This document shows positions 1 to 9,660 of a stretch of 64,000 bases of DNA, in pieces. Every line of letters begins with the position of its first letter. Positions within the stretch are counted from its first letter, which is position 1. Below the pieces are notes generated by a model that worked only from the letters and a program-made list of their open reading frames with translations, made no database searches and had not been told where the DNA came from. This DNA comes from Turbatrix aceti (Eukaryota; Nematoda; Chromadorea; Rhabditida; Panagrolaimidae). Location: the NCBI GenBank assembly GCA_963969345.1, contig OZ017767.1:744001-808000 (forward strand). The letters are read 5' to 3'. Position numbers and translations under genes: made by a program.

Positions 1-2802
1 GCCCTAAAAGTTGTCCAGGAACGACGAAAGGAAAGCGAACTTGCAAAACAGCAGGCTGCTACTGCCGGTGGAGCAACCAATAATCCCATTCACCTGGTCG
101 AAGCTTCGGAGATGCCGTGGATCCCCATCAAGTATTTCAACCTTCCCCCTGGCTCGGTGTCTGCCCTGTCTCGAAGCGACCACAAGCGATACGTGGCTAT
201 CATATCCAACTACCTGACCCCAGATTCCTCTCTGCGATTCGAATTCAACAATATCGAGCTCGCAGATTTTGATGCCAAACTCGCCGCTGAACGCGAAAAA
301 TATTACGGTATTGTTCGGTCCTCTTTCGACAAGAAAAACATCTACGCAGCGTGTCCTGGAGGGCAGAGTGTGCTTGACTTCATTTTTGTAAGCTTCGAAA
401 TTTGTTTATTTGATCAAAAAAAAGTTGGTTTTTTTTGTTTCAGAACCGCATAAAAAGTCGTCTGGCCACGATCTCCGACAAAGGATACGGTAGATTTCTC
501 AAAACCATTCCCTGGAAGACGAATACCAGCGACATGGCATCTTCCCGGATGTACGCCCGAAAACCCGTCCCCCTGGCCGATGGGATTTCTGCCAAAATCG
601 TCATGCCGGATCCCAAGCGTCGATGCGTGATCAACGCTGACGCCGCCACCCTGGGCAACTCATTCCCCGCCGAATCTGACAAAAAATGGATCAGGGACGA
701 CGAACGGGCTTTTCAAATGGCGTTCAGCAATTTTGCGACTGCTGCGATTTCGGCGTCTGCCCTGAGGCACCTTCTGACGAATGCCTTTCCCCTGCGGCAG
801 TATCGCCGGGCGTTTCCAGTGTCTGTTGTCAGACGGTTCGTCAACGGAGAGCCCCAGAGGGTGGCTTTTATTGGAAATCCTGTGCCTATCAATGGACTCG
901 CCAAGCCGGACATTCTTCGATCATATATCAAGTATGCCGTCAGAAATACGATCACTCGGAAGAAGGTCGAGAAGAAGGAGCCGGCTCCTGACAAAATTTA
1001 CACTACGGTCAGTTGCGGTTACGGTTAGAGGGGATACTGTAGGATTTTTTGTGTTAAAATATTTATGGAACAATAGTTTTTTGGGGTAACGATCAAGTTG
1101 GATCAAATATTTTTGCGTTCATTTTTTTGAATTCTACGATAGTTTTTTGAATATTTTACGTTCAAAATAAAAATGAACGTAAAAATATTTGAAATAGACT
1201 TTTTTGAAAGTGACGTTTTTTTAATTCTAAATTTTTTTCGCTCTCAAAAATATTTTTATATACGCAACATTTTTTTTCCTGCAACTCAAATTTTCCAGGT
1301 CCGACCCCTCAAACGCCGGGCAACCACAGAGCCAGCCGTCGAAGCGGAACCCTCGAAACAACCCAAACTATCGACCCCACCTGAATCTGCAACCGCCAGC
1401 GAACCGAACCTCCTCGACGAACTCCTCGGCGAAGAACTACCCTCAAACCCCGCCCCACAACAACCTGGGCCGTCAACAGCCGCTACCGGTGGCGGAGATC
1501 TTCTGGACTCCATTCTCTCGAGCATGGATACTTCAGCTCCTCCGCCTGAAATTATGGATTCGACTTGTGGGTTTTTATAAATTAAAAAAAAATAATGTCA
1601 ACACTTTGTTTTTTTTAGCAAAAGTTGCAACCGAAAAAATTAAATCAGACTACTCGTATTCCCTACTGCCAATTGATCAAACCGGTGCTGTCAAGGTTCT
1701 CGTCAGAACTCGTGCCGCCGGGGTCGACACTTTTCGTCAGAAGTTGACCGTCGTCTCCAAGGTAGAGTACCTTGCACAGTGCGGTGCTGAGGTTGGTTTT
1801 TGAAACAGGGGTGTTTTTTATACAAAAATGCGTAAAAGACGTGATCTCGGTGCCAAAATGACTTTTTTTTCGTTATCCAAAAATATTTAGGCATTTTTTA
1901 CATGAAGTTCTCATTTTTTAAAACGGTCCTTCAAAACAGTTTTTGCGACTTTCAGAAACCCTTCACGGAAGAAATCATCTGGAACAACATGACAACCCTG
2001 CTCAAAGCCTCGGACATCACAGCCAACGTCCACGTCAACCTCCCCGATCTCAACTGCGTCCAGATTGCGAGCACAAAATCCAACCGAATTCTCGAAACCA
2101 TGGACGATGATACGAAAGCTGTGCTCTCCGGTCGATGGCAGAGACTCTACGAGGTGCTGAACATCATCGGCACGCTCGAAGGGGGCGAGTTTCTCCTCGT
2201 CGAAGACGGAAACGATGGCCTGCAGCTTTGGAGCGAGAATATCGAAGAGAAGTGAGTTTTTTTAATTTTTCCATGGAAAAACTGTTTGTTTTTTTTTCAG
2301 TGTTCCAACGTACGGTAACAACAGTTCCTCTCTGCTGAGTTCCGGTGTATCGACGGAAGGTTGGACCCGGGAACGAATCGAGCGAGAAGTCGGGCTGCAG
2401 ACTCCCGAAGCGATCAACAAGCAGTCGATCCCGTTCAGCAGTCGTTTCAATGGATTTCTCGAGCATCTGCCGCTTGTGTGGCACATTGTCCAGGGCAGAT
2501 GCCCGATATCCTTTCTCTGCCCCAAGGAGGGCTACGATGGAGGGCAGCACCACGTTCGCGGCGAGAGTGCTCCAAGGCAGGGACGTGGACGCGGACACGC
2601 ACGGGGGCGAGGTGGTTACGATCATCAGCCTTTCCGTGGACGTGGTCGTGGCCGGGGAGGACGATTCCCCAACCACCGCGGCGGCGGGTTCCGTGGAGGC
2701 CCGGGTGGTCGCGGTCGAGGGGGCCGTGGTGGTCCGAACCGAGGCGGGGCGAATCATCCGTACACCGACCACGACGCGAACCCATTCGAGTCCTTGGAAT
2801 GA
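1..2802 (+). CDS. RG/RGG-rich C-terminal protein, 5' end outside window
   Basis: I do not recognise this protein. Six exons (1-387, 444-1007, 1299-1566, 1619-1791, 1956-2251, 2301-2802) join in frame to give 729 residues of C-terminal sequence that is already open at base 1. The first half is mixed alpha/beta-looking sequence with several Pro/Arg-rich stretches. Residues about 320-410 are acidic and Ser/Pro-rich, with two LLD repeats (LLDELLGEE, LLDSILSSM), and look disordered. A more ordered stretch of about 200 residues follows. The last about 85 residues are a dense RG/RGG tract (GRGRGRGGRF and similar) ending in NPFESLE. RGG tails usually bind RNA and are arginine-methylated, so a nuclear RNA-binding role is an inference. 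A virilizer-type m6A-complex subunit is one thing to test, but I have no motif that proves it. It converges on the prefoldin gene. Confidence 0.75.
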
Positions 2803-3003
2803 TTTCCTGGACTATTTACAGTTATTTGTACCCCCCCCCCCCCAACTTTTTTCCTATGTCTTGCAGCAATTGAATCAGAATCAGCTTTATGACGTTTTGT
2901 TGTTGTATGTTTTTTTGACATAAAGTTTTCCACAAAAAAAAGAAGCAGCGAGCGAAAAAAAACAAAATAACAAAATTTGGCGACTGAAAGAAAAAGAAGA
3001 AAA

Positions 3004-4099
3004 TTACTCATCCATGTCGAGGCTGATGTTGTCGCCGAACGTAGCGTAGAGATCGGTGCGGAGCTTGGCAATGTTGGCCTTGATGTGGTCGAGTTCGGCG
3101 GTCGTGGTTGCGAGCTCAGCCTTGGCAGAGTCCAGACGACTGGTTATGAGGTCACCGACAGCGTCCGATTTTGACAGAATGAACGCCTCACCGACGCGAA
3201 CGTTGATGCTCGACTCGTCGGATTCCATGAGAGCGAGTTCCGCATCTTCGAGTCCCAAAACGACGTTCTTCGTTTGTTGGATTTTTGCCTAAAAGACAAA
3301 AAATGGTGATTTGGGGTAAAAAAAAGTATTTAGTAATTTTTTAGTGTCGCTTTATCTCGCTGCGCTTCACACCTTCCCCGATGGCCCCCCAGAGAACCCT
3401 CTGCTCCAATTAGAGGATTCTCTGCCACCTTCCTCGATGGCAGAAAACCCTTGGGAATGCCGCCCAGTGGTGCCGTTTCCCTCGATTTAAATACAGACTA
3501 TTTGTTTTAGATAATTTTTTTTTGGTGAATTGTCCTGCCCCTTTTGATGGTGCTTGCCTCTGACTCCCCCGCAACGACATCATCTCCAGTCAGGTAGCGT
3601 TTTGTAAACTACAATTTATGAAAATTCAACACAAAATCCTTGTTTTTACCCCGTTTCAAGTGCGCGTTTTCCCTTATTTTTAGGCTTTTTGGGTCGCTTG
3701 TGCGTTGCGTGCGCGGGCTAATTTTATGTTTTTTTGGAATCAGCGTATCCGAATTAGACAGTATGCCAAGTTTGACGTCAATATAAAATAGGCACTAAAA
3801 GTAAGAAAAACGAAAAAAAATCGTTACTCGAAAAACTTGACCCCAGATTTTTTACCTAAAAATTCCTATTTCTCTCTCCCGAAACCCAAATCATATCTAA
3901 ATCGTTCACCTACTCCTTTTCGACAACAAAAAATATCAGCTAACCGCATAAGAATCATAACTCAAAAAATCACCCAAAAAAGCCCACCAAAACAAAAACT
4001 CACCTGAAGCAGTCGTTCCTGATCGTAGAGCCTCGCAAACTGGTTAATCTTCTTCTGATCTTCAGGACCGACAAATGTCTTGGGTTCTTTCGCAGCCAT
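3004..4099 (-). CDS. pfd-4: Prefoldin subunit 4
   Basis: Beta-type subunit of the hexameric prefoldin co-chaperone, which hands nascent actin and tubulin to the TRiC/CCT chaperonin in the cytosol. Two exons (4004-4099 and 3004-3288) are joined over a 715 bp intron, giving 126 aa, a usual length for the subunit. Evidence is the N-terminal EDQKKINQFARLYDQ motif, matching the PFDN4 EDQ-KIN-FAR start; the central IxVGEAFI beta-hairpin element; and the C-terminal second coiled coil ending LYATFGDNISLDMDE, which matches the LYAKFGxxINLE end of PFDN4. The start is the only ATG that precedes the conserved block (MAAKEPKTFVGPEDQ). It converges on the RG-rich gene, with about 200 bp between stop codons. 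The intron is unusually long for this window and holds a structured element described separately. Confidence 0.93.
3370..3495 (+). other. Possible structured RNA inside the pfd-4 intron
   Basis: The sequence is GC-richer than the surrounding intron. A 15-nt motif (CACCTTCCCCGATGG) at 3370-3384 recurs with one change at 3426-3440. Between the copies is a hairpin with 11-bp arms (3392-3402 and 3412-3422, one mismatch). A second hairpin candidate (GGGAA at 3453 pairing with TTCCC) follows an AGAAAA box at 3442-3447, and ACA lies at 3493-3495. This resembles hairpin-H box-hairpin-ACA order on the + strand, antisense to pfd-4. That reading is speculative and no guide target was tested. Confidence 0.25.
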
Positions 4100-4341
4100 C
4101 TTTGCAAATCAGAGAATTACACAGGTAGAAAACTATGCAACAACGAAACGTCGAATTTTTTGCAACCTTCGAGAAAGAAAAATTCCCTCTTGGCAAAGTG
4201 TTCTCTTTCGATGAAAATTTTTTATAACAACTTTTTTTCTTCCTGCAATCTCGACTTTTTTTATAGGGTTTATCAATTTCTTTACGGTAAATTTTCTGTA
4301 GGCCTGGGGTCAGTTGTAGGTTTGTTTTTAGGTCCGTGTCA

Positions 4342-5533
4342 TCATACTACAGGTTTTTTTCCGTAGGTATCTGTGGATGGAGCGGTTGCCGTTGAGACGT
4401 GTGTTTCACTCCCGTTGTTGCAGATCTCTTCGTCGGATTCGACGAATTGGCAATCCGGTGACGTAAAGACTATGCATCCTTTTCCCGGTGTACACTGAAA
4501 TGATGGGATGAAAAAGTGGGTGGATAGATGATAGGGGGCGATAACAGAAAAGATCGCGGACAGAAAAGATAAATAATATTATTTGGGATCTACGTTCACT
4601 GTAATGCAACTATTGCAACAACTTTCCTTCCGTTTGTTTCTGGCTGTTTATTTTTTTTGTGGGATTCTGCTTTTGCAAAGTGTAAAAAATGAAAACATGA
4701 TATTTTTTTCTAGAAAAAAACAGCATTTATGTTAGTTTCGTTCAAGGCGGCGCAATTTTTACAATCGCGATCATTTTTTAGAATAGAAATTGTGCTCATC
4801 AAAAATCTAGACTTTTCCAGAGCCAATTGAAACGCAGTTTTCGAACGAATGCGTTAAAAAATAAAAGAACAATGAATTTTTTTTATTTTAATTTTTTTAT
4901 TACTTTTTTTTTGTCCAAAAAATATTTAGAAAATCAATGCGCATCATTTTTTTAGCAAAAAAATTTTGTTTGTCAGTTTTACGATTATTTTTTCTCTCCC
5001 GTTGAACATCAAATCCACTCTCCCCTCCCGACCAACCTCAATAACGTCTTTGTACTTTTGCACATCAGCAACGTAGATGACCACAACGATGGGCTCCTCG
5101 ATGTGATTAGCCGGATCGACGTCGATTCTGTTGAACTCCGCTCCAGGCTTTACTCAAAATAATCCTTTTCTTTCGCCCCAAAACCCAAAAATTCCAGGGT
5201 CTGTCTTACCTCATTGACCAGTCCAACGGGCTCCGGAACGTAGATGGGAACCGTAGCGTCAATCGATATCTGTGTTTTTACGTAGAGTGTCATAAACCTG
5301 CCGTGAAAGGTCGACGACGTCACCTGTAAAATTGAAAAAAAAATTTAAAACAGTGTTCAGTTAATTTTCGTTACCCGAACTTCACAACGATAACCCTTCC
5401 TTTCTTCAGGTGCGAGATCTTTTTTGTAGTGTGCCCAGATGGCGATCGGTCCATGGGAGAGTATTTCTTTTCGGCTGTAGGTCCCAGAACGGAGTGTTGT
5501 CAGTTCCTCTGGTTGATCGCTATCACGCGACAT
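4342..5533 (-). CDS. Putative secreted CUB-like domain protein (5' end uncertain)
   Basis: Not confidently recognised. Four exons in phase 0 (5375-5533, 5210-5323, 4983-5147, 4342-4494) give at least 196 aa from the ATG at 5533. Features seen: a beta-rich pattern with GPIAIWAHYKKD and GYRCEVRV, alternating hydrophobic strands (FMTLYVKTQ, PIVVVIYVADV), and a Cys-rich tail (CTPGKGC, DCQF, EEICNNGSE with an N-glycosylation sequon) followed by a Ser/Thr-rich end. This is compatible with the nematode CUB-like extracellular domains, but no diagnostic motif is present. No signal peptide is found in this model, so a signal exon probably lies between 5534 and about 5900, where I could not choose one. 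The acceptor before the third exon (TAAAG) is atypical. It is divergent from the riboflavin kinase gene, with about 400 bp between starts. Confidence 0.5.
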
Positions 5534-5934
5534 CGGGCACTGGCACAGACACGGGCACGGGCGGGATAACAAAAGTCAGGAGGGGAGGAGGGAGGGGATG
5601 GATTAGTGGCAATAATACCCAACTGCCCCCGTAACTTTAGACTTCTCCATTTTTTCGCCCTCAGGGCTGATATTTTTTTTGCGCCGTGATTTGTTATGCA
5701 AATTCGTTCCCTGTCTGTGTTTTGAACAGTTTTAGTCTGCATTTTGGTTTTTTTAAGTCTACTGATACGTTTGCATACGAACTACGCCCTGATAAGGACC
5801 TGTTTGTCGTCGGTCGGCGGTCTGAATAATTTCACTTTCACCTGTTGTAGGCCTACAACTTTTATTGATAACAGGCTACTTTTTTCTGCTACTGACTGAC
5901 TGATCGCTACGCTAGACTGAAAAGATACGTTCAC

Positions 5935-6886
5935 ATGCCTTTGCCATTCTTTTTTACCGGAAAGGTGGTTCATGGTTACGGTTGTGGTGGACGGACACTT
6001 GATTGCCCTACAGGTAGGTCTTTCAGGTTTTTTTTCAGGGGACTTAGAAATTCGTATTTTTACAAAAATTCGAAAACATCAAAATCGGTTCAAAAATTCC
6101 AAAATTGATAACAATGATCGTGAATCAAAATTTTTCTCATCTGCATTCATGTTTTTGATTTTTGAAAAATTATGGGCATGTTTTTCTCAAAAACTCTGTC
6201 AGCAAAGTTAGTAATTTTTACCATCGAAAAATTTTCTTTCCAAAAAAAAAAAAAAAATTTTCATTTAAAAATTGTTTTATACATTTTTTTTACCAAAATT
6301 TGATATACGATAAAAAATTTTTTTGCTTCAAAACTTGCTAAATTTTAAATTTCAACCAAAATATTATTTTATTTTTTATCATTATCGTGTTGCAGCGAAC
6401 CTAGACAACGAAGCAGTCTCATCCATCGGTGACGACGTGCAACAGGGCGTGTACATCGGATACGCGAGGATAAACAACGGCGAGTTGTACCCCATGGTCA
6501 TGAGCATAGGGTACAACGTGCAATTTGGCAATAATAAAAAAACTGCTGTAAGTTAACAAAAAATTATTATTTTTTACCTAAAAAATCGAAAATTCAGGAA
6601 GTGCACCTGCTGCATCAATTTGAAAATGATTTTTACGGTGCCAGGCTATCTGCTGTTGCAATTCAATTTTTGCGTCCAATGCTACAGTTTATTGACATTG
6701 GTTTGTACCAAAAAAATAAAAATAAAATAAAGGTTTGGTTTAGATCACCTCAAAAACGCCATTGCAAATGATAAAAAAGAAGCCCTAACTTTGCTGACAG
6801 ATGAAAAAAAAACCCATTGGAAGTCGCATTCTTATTTTACGACAACTTCTAATTCCACCGGAGCTCCAACAAATAATGGCTCCTGA
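5935..6886 (+). CDS. Riboflavin kinase
   Basis: Phosphorylates riboflavin with ATP to FMN, the first step of flavin cofactor synthesis, in the cytosol. Four exons (5935-6013, 6396-6547, 6598-6700, 6744-6886) join in frame, about 158 aa, matching the one-domain animal enzyme (about 155-160 aa). Diagnostic matches in order: LPFFFTGKVVHGYG at the N terminus (LPYFCRGQVV-G-G in human RFK); the PTAN motif that binds Mg-ATP, reconstructed across intron 1; GVYIGYARI; MVMSIGYNVQFGNNKKTA; EVHLLHQFENDFYG with the catalytic Glu region; and LRPMLQFIDI then DHLKNAIANDKKEA. The start is the ATG directly before LPFFF. Oddities: the Gly-rich loop before PTAN reads GYGCGGRTLDC instead of the usual GRGSK-LGI. 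The C-terminal tail is short and Ser/Thr/Asn-rich. Confidence 0.92.
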
Positions 6887-7368
6887 AACACTGAATAATT
6901 GGATTGATTTCAATTCAATTCACAGAAAGTCGGTTTACCTGGTCTCTCCACCCCACCTCTGATCATGACTCCCACACGCTCCACTGTCTTGAGGCATAAA
7001 TATTCAGTACAACTGTTTACCATATCACTTTTTTGGCGTATGGCTACGGTAAATGTTGAATGCAATGATTTTTGTTTCACAACGGACACCTAGGGGTTAA
7101 ATGAAAAACGTATCTAAACTGCCATAAACTTCGAAATGATTCTGAAAAAAATGAAGTGATAAGCCCACGTTGTAAAGAAACGGCCGCAAAAGCTGTCATA
7201 AAATATAATGAGTACACACTTCCATCACAAAAAAACATCAAATAACAAATTTTTTTATCGCATGCTGAAGGCACAATATACAGTATGAGTCAAAAAATGT
7301 AAGTTAAAAAATCGCCAGGCAACAAACTGCAATACGATACCTCATTACAGTACGCCGTGTTTTTTGCA

Positions 7369-7811
7369 TCAGTCTTTGAACGTAATCTGAGTAAAGTTCT
7401 CCCATGGTCGTTCATAGATCTCGGCATTGACAACCTAAAAAACGCGATCAAAGTTTTTGTCATTTCGAAATAAAAACATACAGTAATCTTGTTGGTGTTA
7501 AATTCACAATTCTGACTGGATTGGATCTGATTATTGTTCGGGCAATTGGTAGGAGCGAGTTGGAGAGTCAGACGATAAATTACCCCGGCAACGACCTGCG
7601 ACGTAGCCTTGACAATCTTGTACAACCCGTTGTAGTACACGCTGTTGGACTGAGCGTTGTATTTGCTGACCACCTGGGCAGCCAGTTCTTGGATATCGGC
7701 AGAATTGACGTCCTGCGGGGTCTGGCCCCCCACAATCGCTCCACCGGCCAGGACGAGGGATGCAAGGATGAGAGGGACGGTGAGGTGAAGGAGTACGGTT
7801 GACACCTGCAT
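7369..7811 (-). CDS. Type-2 cystatin, secreted cysteine protease inhibitor
   Basis: Blocks papain-family cathepsins with a tripartite wedge. In nematodes the family (for example cpi-1/cpi-2) acts in secretion, moulting and gut protease control. Two exons (7482-7811 and 7369-7434) give 131 aa, the usual length. All inhibitory elements are visible: a signal peptide of about 22-29 residues (MQVSTVLLHLTVPLILASLVLAG), the N-terminal Gly pair before QTP, the central QVVAG loop, and the C-terminal Pro-Trp hairpin in ERPWENFTQ. Two cysteines (NCPNN and QNCEF) form one expected disulfide, and the C-terminal pair of vertebrate type-2 cystatins is absent. The start is the ATG in front of the signal peptide. 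Confidence 0.93.
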
Positions 7812-8722
7812 TTTTCGTGGGGTGCAGGATGCTGAAAAATGGGGGAAATCAAAAATGCACCAAAAAAAACTATATCCTGTAAAAAATTCAAAAAACGGTC
7901 GTCACGCGTTAACATAAATATTTATAATTGAGTACTGATTGCCCGTGAATCAATCTTAATCCATGTGATCCTTGTCCAATTATTAAAATACCCCAAAAAA
8001 TGTGTATGCACTCCAAACAAAAGATAAATTTTTTTTCACATCGAAACAACAATGAAGCCGGTCCAAGCCTAATTTTTAGGGTCCGACCTGCATATTTGTA
8101 TTAAAAAAATCACGGTCCGTTGAGGAGGTAAATACACATTTTTATAACACAAAACTTTTGTTAGCGTATAAAAAGCACCAAAACCAGTGCGAAAACTGGG
8201 GCAACAAATTTACGCGTTACACAAAAACAAGAATAGAAACGGGACAAAGCTTTTATTTTTTTTCATAGCAAAACAACGACCCTTTCTTCCCTTCAAATGT
8301 CAGATTCATCAGCAAAAGCACATGATTCACGACGATAAGTACGTTACACAAAAAATATTTCTATACATTTAAATATAATGCATTGCTAAAACAATTTTTT
8401 ATAAAATTAATGAGATCACAACGAGACCATGGACAAGAGCGAACACGAAACTAGACAGAACAGACAGGTAGGTGGTATAATCCTGTTACGATTAACTCAT
8501 ACCAAAAATAAATATAAACATCTGATCATTTTGCGCAAAATGTCAACAAAATTGGGAACACAATGCCAGGGTTCAATCTGGTTTTTCACGCGATTTTGTA
8601 TATCGACTTATTGATTGATAACTCCATACTCTCGAACTCGACAAAGATGGTGGTGGCCAGCTGCAGCGAGACGCGCTCTGTTGTATTTTTTCCTCGATCG
8701 GTCTATCGATCACGCCGACAAA
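7812..8722. other. AT-rich intergenic region
   Basis: Divergent upstream region shared by the cystatin gene (-) and the coiled-coil gene (+). It contains only short ORFs without splice-supported context and no RNA gene that I can recognise. Confidence 0.5.
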
Positions 8723-9342
8723 ATGGCCAACGACAACGACGAGGCTGCCTCCGTACATGAGAAACTCAATGACGCCGACGTGCTCATGTTGTGCCTTCGA
8801 ACGAAGCTGGATGACGCGGTGAGTCTTACAAAAAAATTTGTTTATATAATATTTTTGCGTTTTCTGTTCTTCAGCGACTCGCCATCGACAATATCCAAAC
8901 CTCAGCCGCGAAAAGTCAATCGCAAAATGAATCGCTCAAAAAAACCTTGGAATCCACAAAGAACGATCATTTGGAGATTCTGCGGGGTCTGAAAGCTAAC
9001 TACGAATCCCAGATCACAGACAAGCAGCGTGAAATCGAAGAATTGATCGTAACCTTCGATCGCGAGAAAAAGGACATGGATGTCAGGCTGGATGAGGAAA
9101 AGCGTCTTCGCATGGCTGCAGAACAGGCGCTCAAGGAACTCCAGACCACCGTCGCGGCCCCGGTTACGGTACCAGAAACCAGGAAACGACCCTACCCCAA
9201 AGAAGAAGAAGACAACGACGACGTAAACCAACTCTTCACCATGTACAACGCCATTATGGCGACCAAGAGCAAGTTCTCGACTGTCAAGCAGGAGACAACA
9301 ATTGAAAACCTCGTCGACGCATGCCAAACAACGAAATCATAA
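8723..9342 (+). CDS. Small coiled-coil protein of unknown function
   Basis: Two exons (8723-8818, 8875-9342) give 187 aa from ATG MANDNDEAASVHEKL. Residues about 30-120 are a strongly charged heptad-type coiled coil (RGLKANYESQITDKQREIEE, FDREKKDMDVRLDEEKRLRM). A Pro/Arg patch (ETRKRPYPKEEEDNDD) at about 138-153 looks like a basic NLS-type segment followed by an acidic run. The C terminus (VNQLFTMYNAIMATKSKFSTV) may form a helix. No catalytic motif is seen. Its stop lies 318 bp before the CoREST gene on the same strand, so the two could share a transcript. The length and layout resemble small kinetochore or chromatin coiled-coil subunits, but that is only a guess. Confidence 0.7.
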
Positions 9343-9660
9343 AAATGCTCTAATTTACATGTACTTGTTTTAGTAATTTACCGTTCGTTTCATATGATAT
9401 ACTTTTTTTTGCTAACCATTGAGAAGGTCCGGACCGTAAATAAAAAAAAATAAACGGGTTTTTACACGAAAAAGCAAAAATCGTGCCGAGAAATGCCATC
9501 TTTTTTTCATGAACAACTTTTGGCGAAACGCGACAAACGATCAATTTTTTCCGGCCGCCGCTTTTTTTCTGGGATCCGCTTTTTTCTCAAAGCTCAACAA
9601 GTTCTCAGTTCTGTTTTCGTTGCAGTGATCTAGTGATTTTTTTACTGATCTCTAACATAC

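Noticed and set aside
2829..2844. Run of about 14 C residues after the RG-rich gene
   Set aside because: A simple homopolymer in the 3' region between convergent genes, likely variable in length, with no associated structure.
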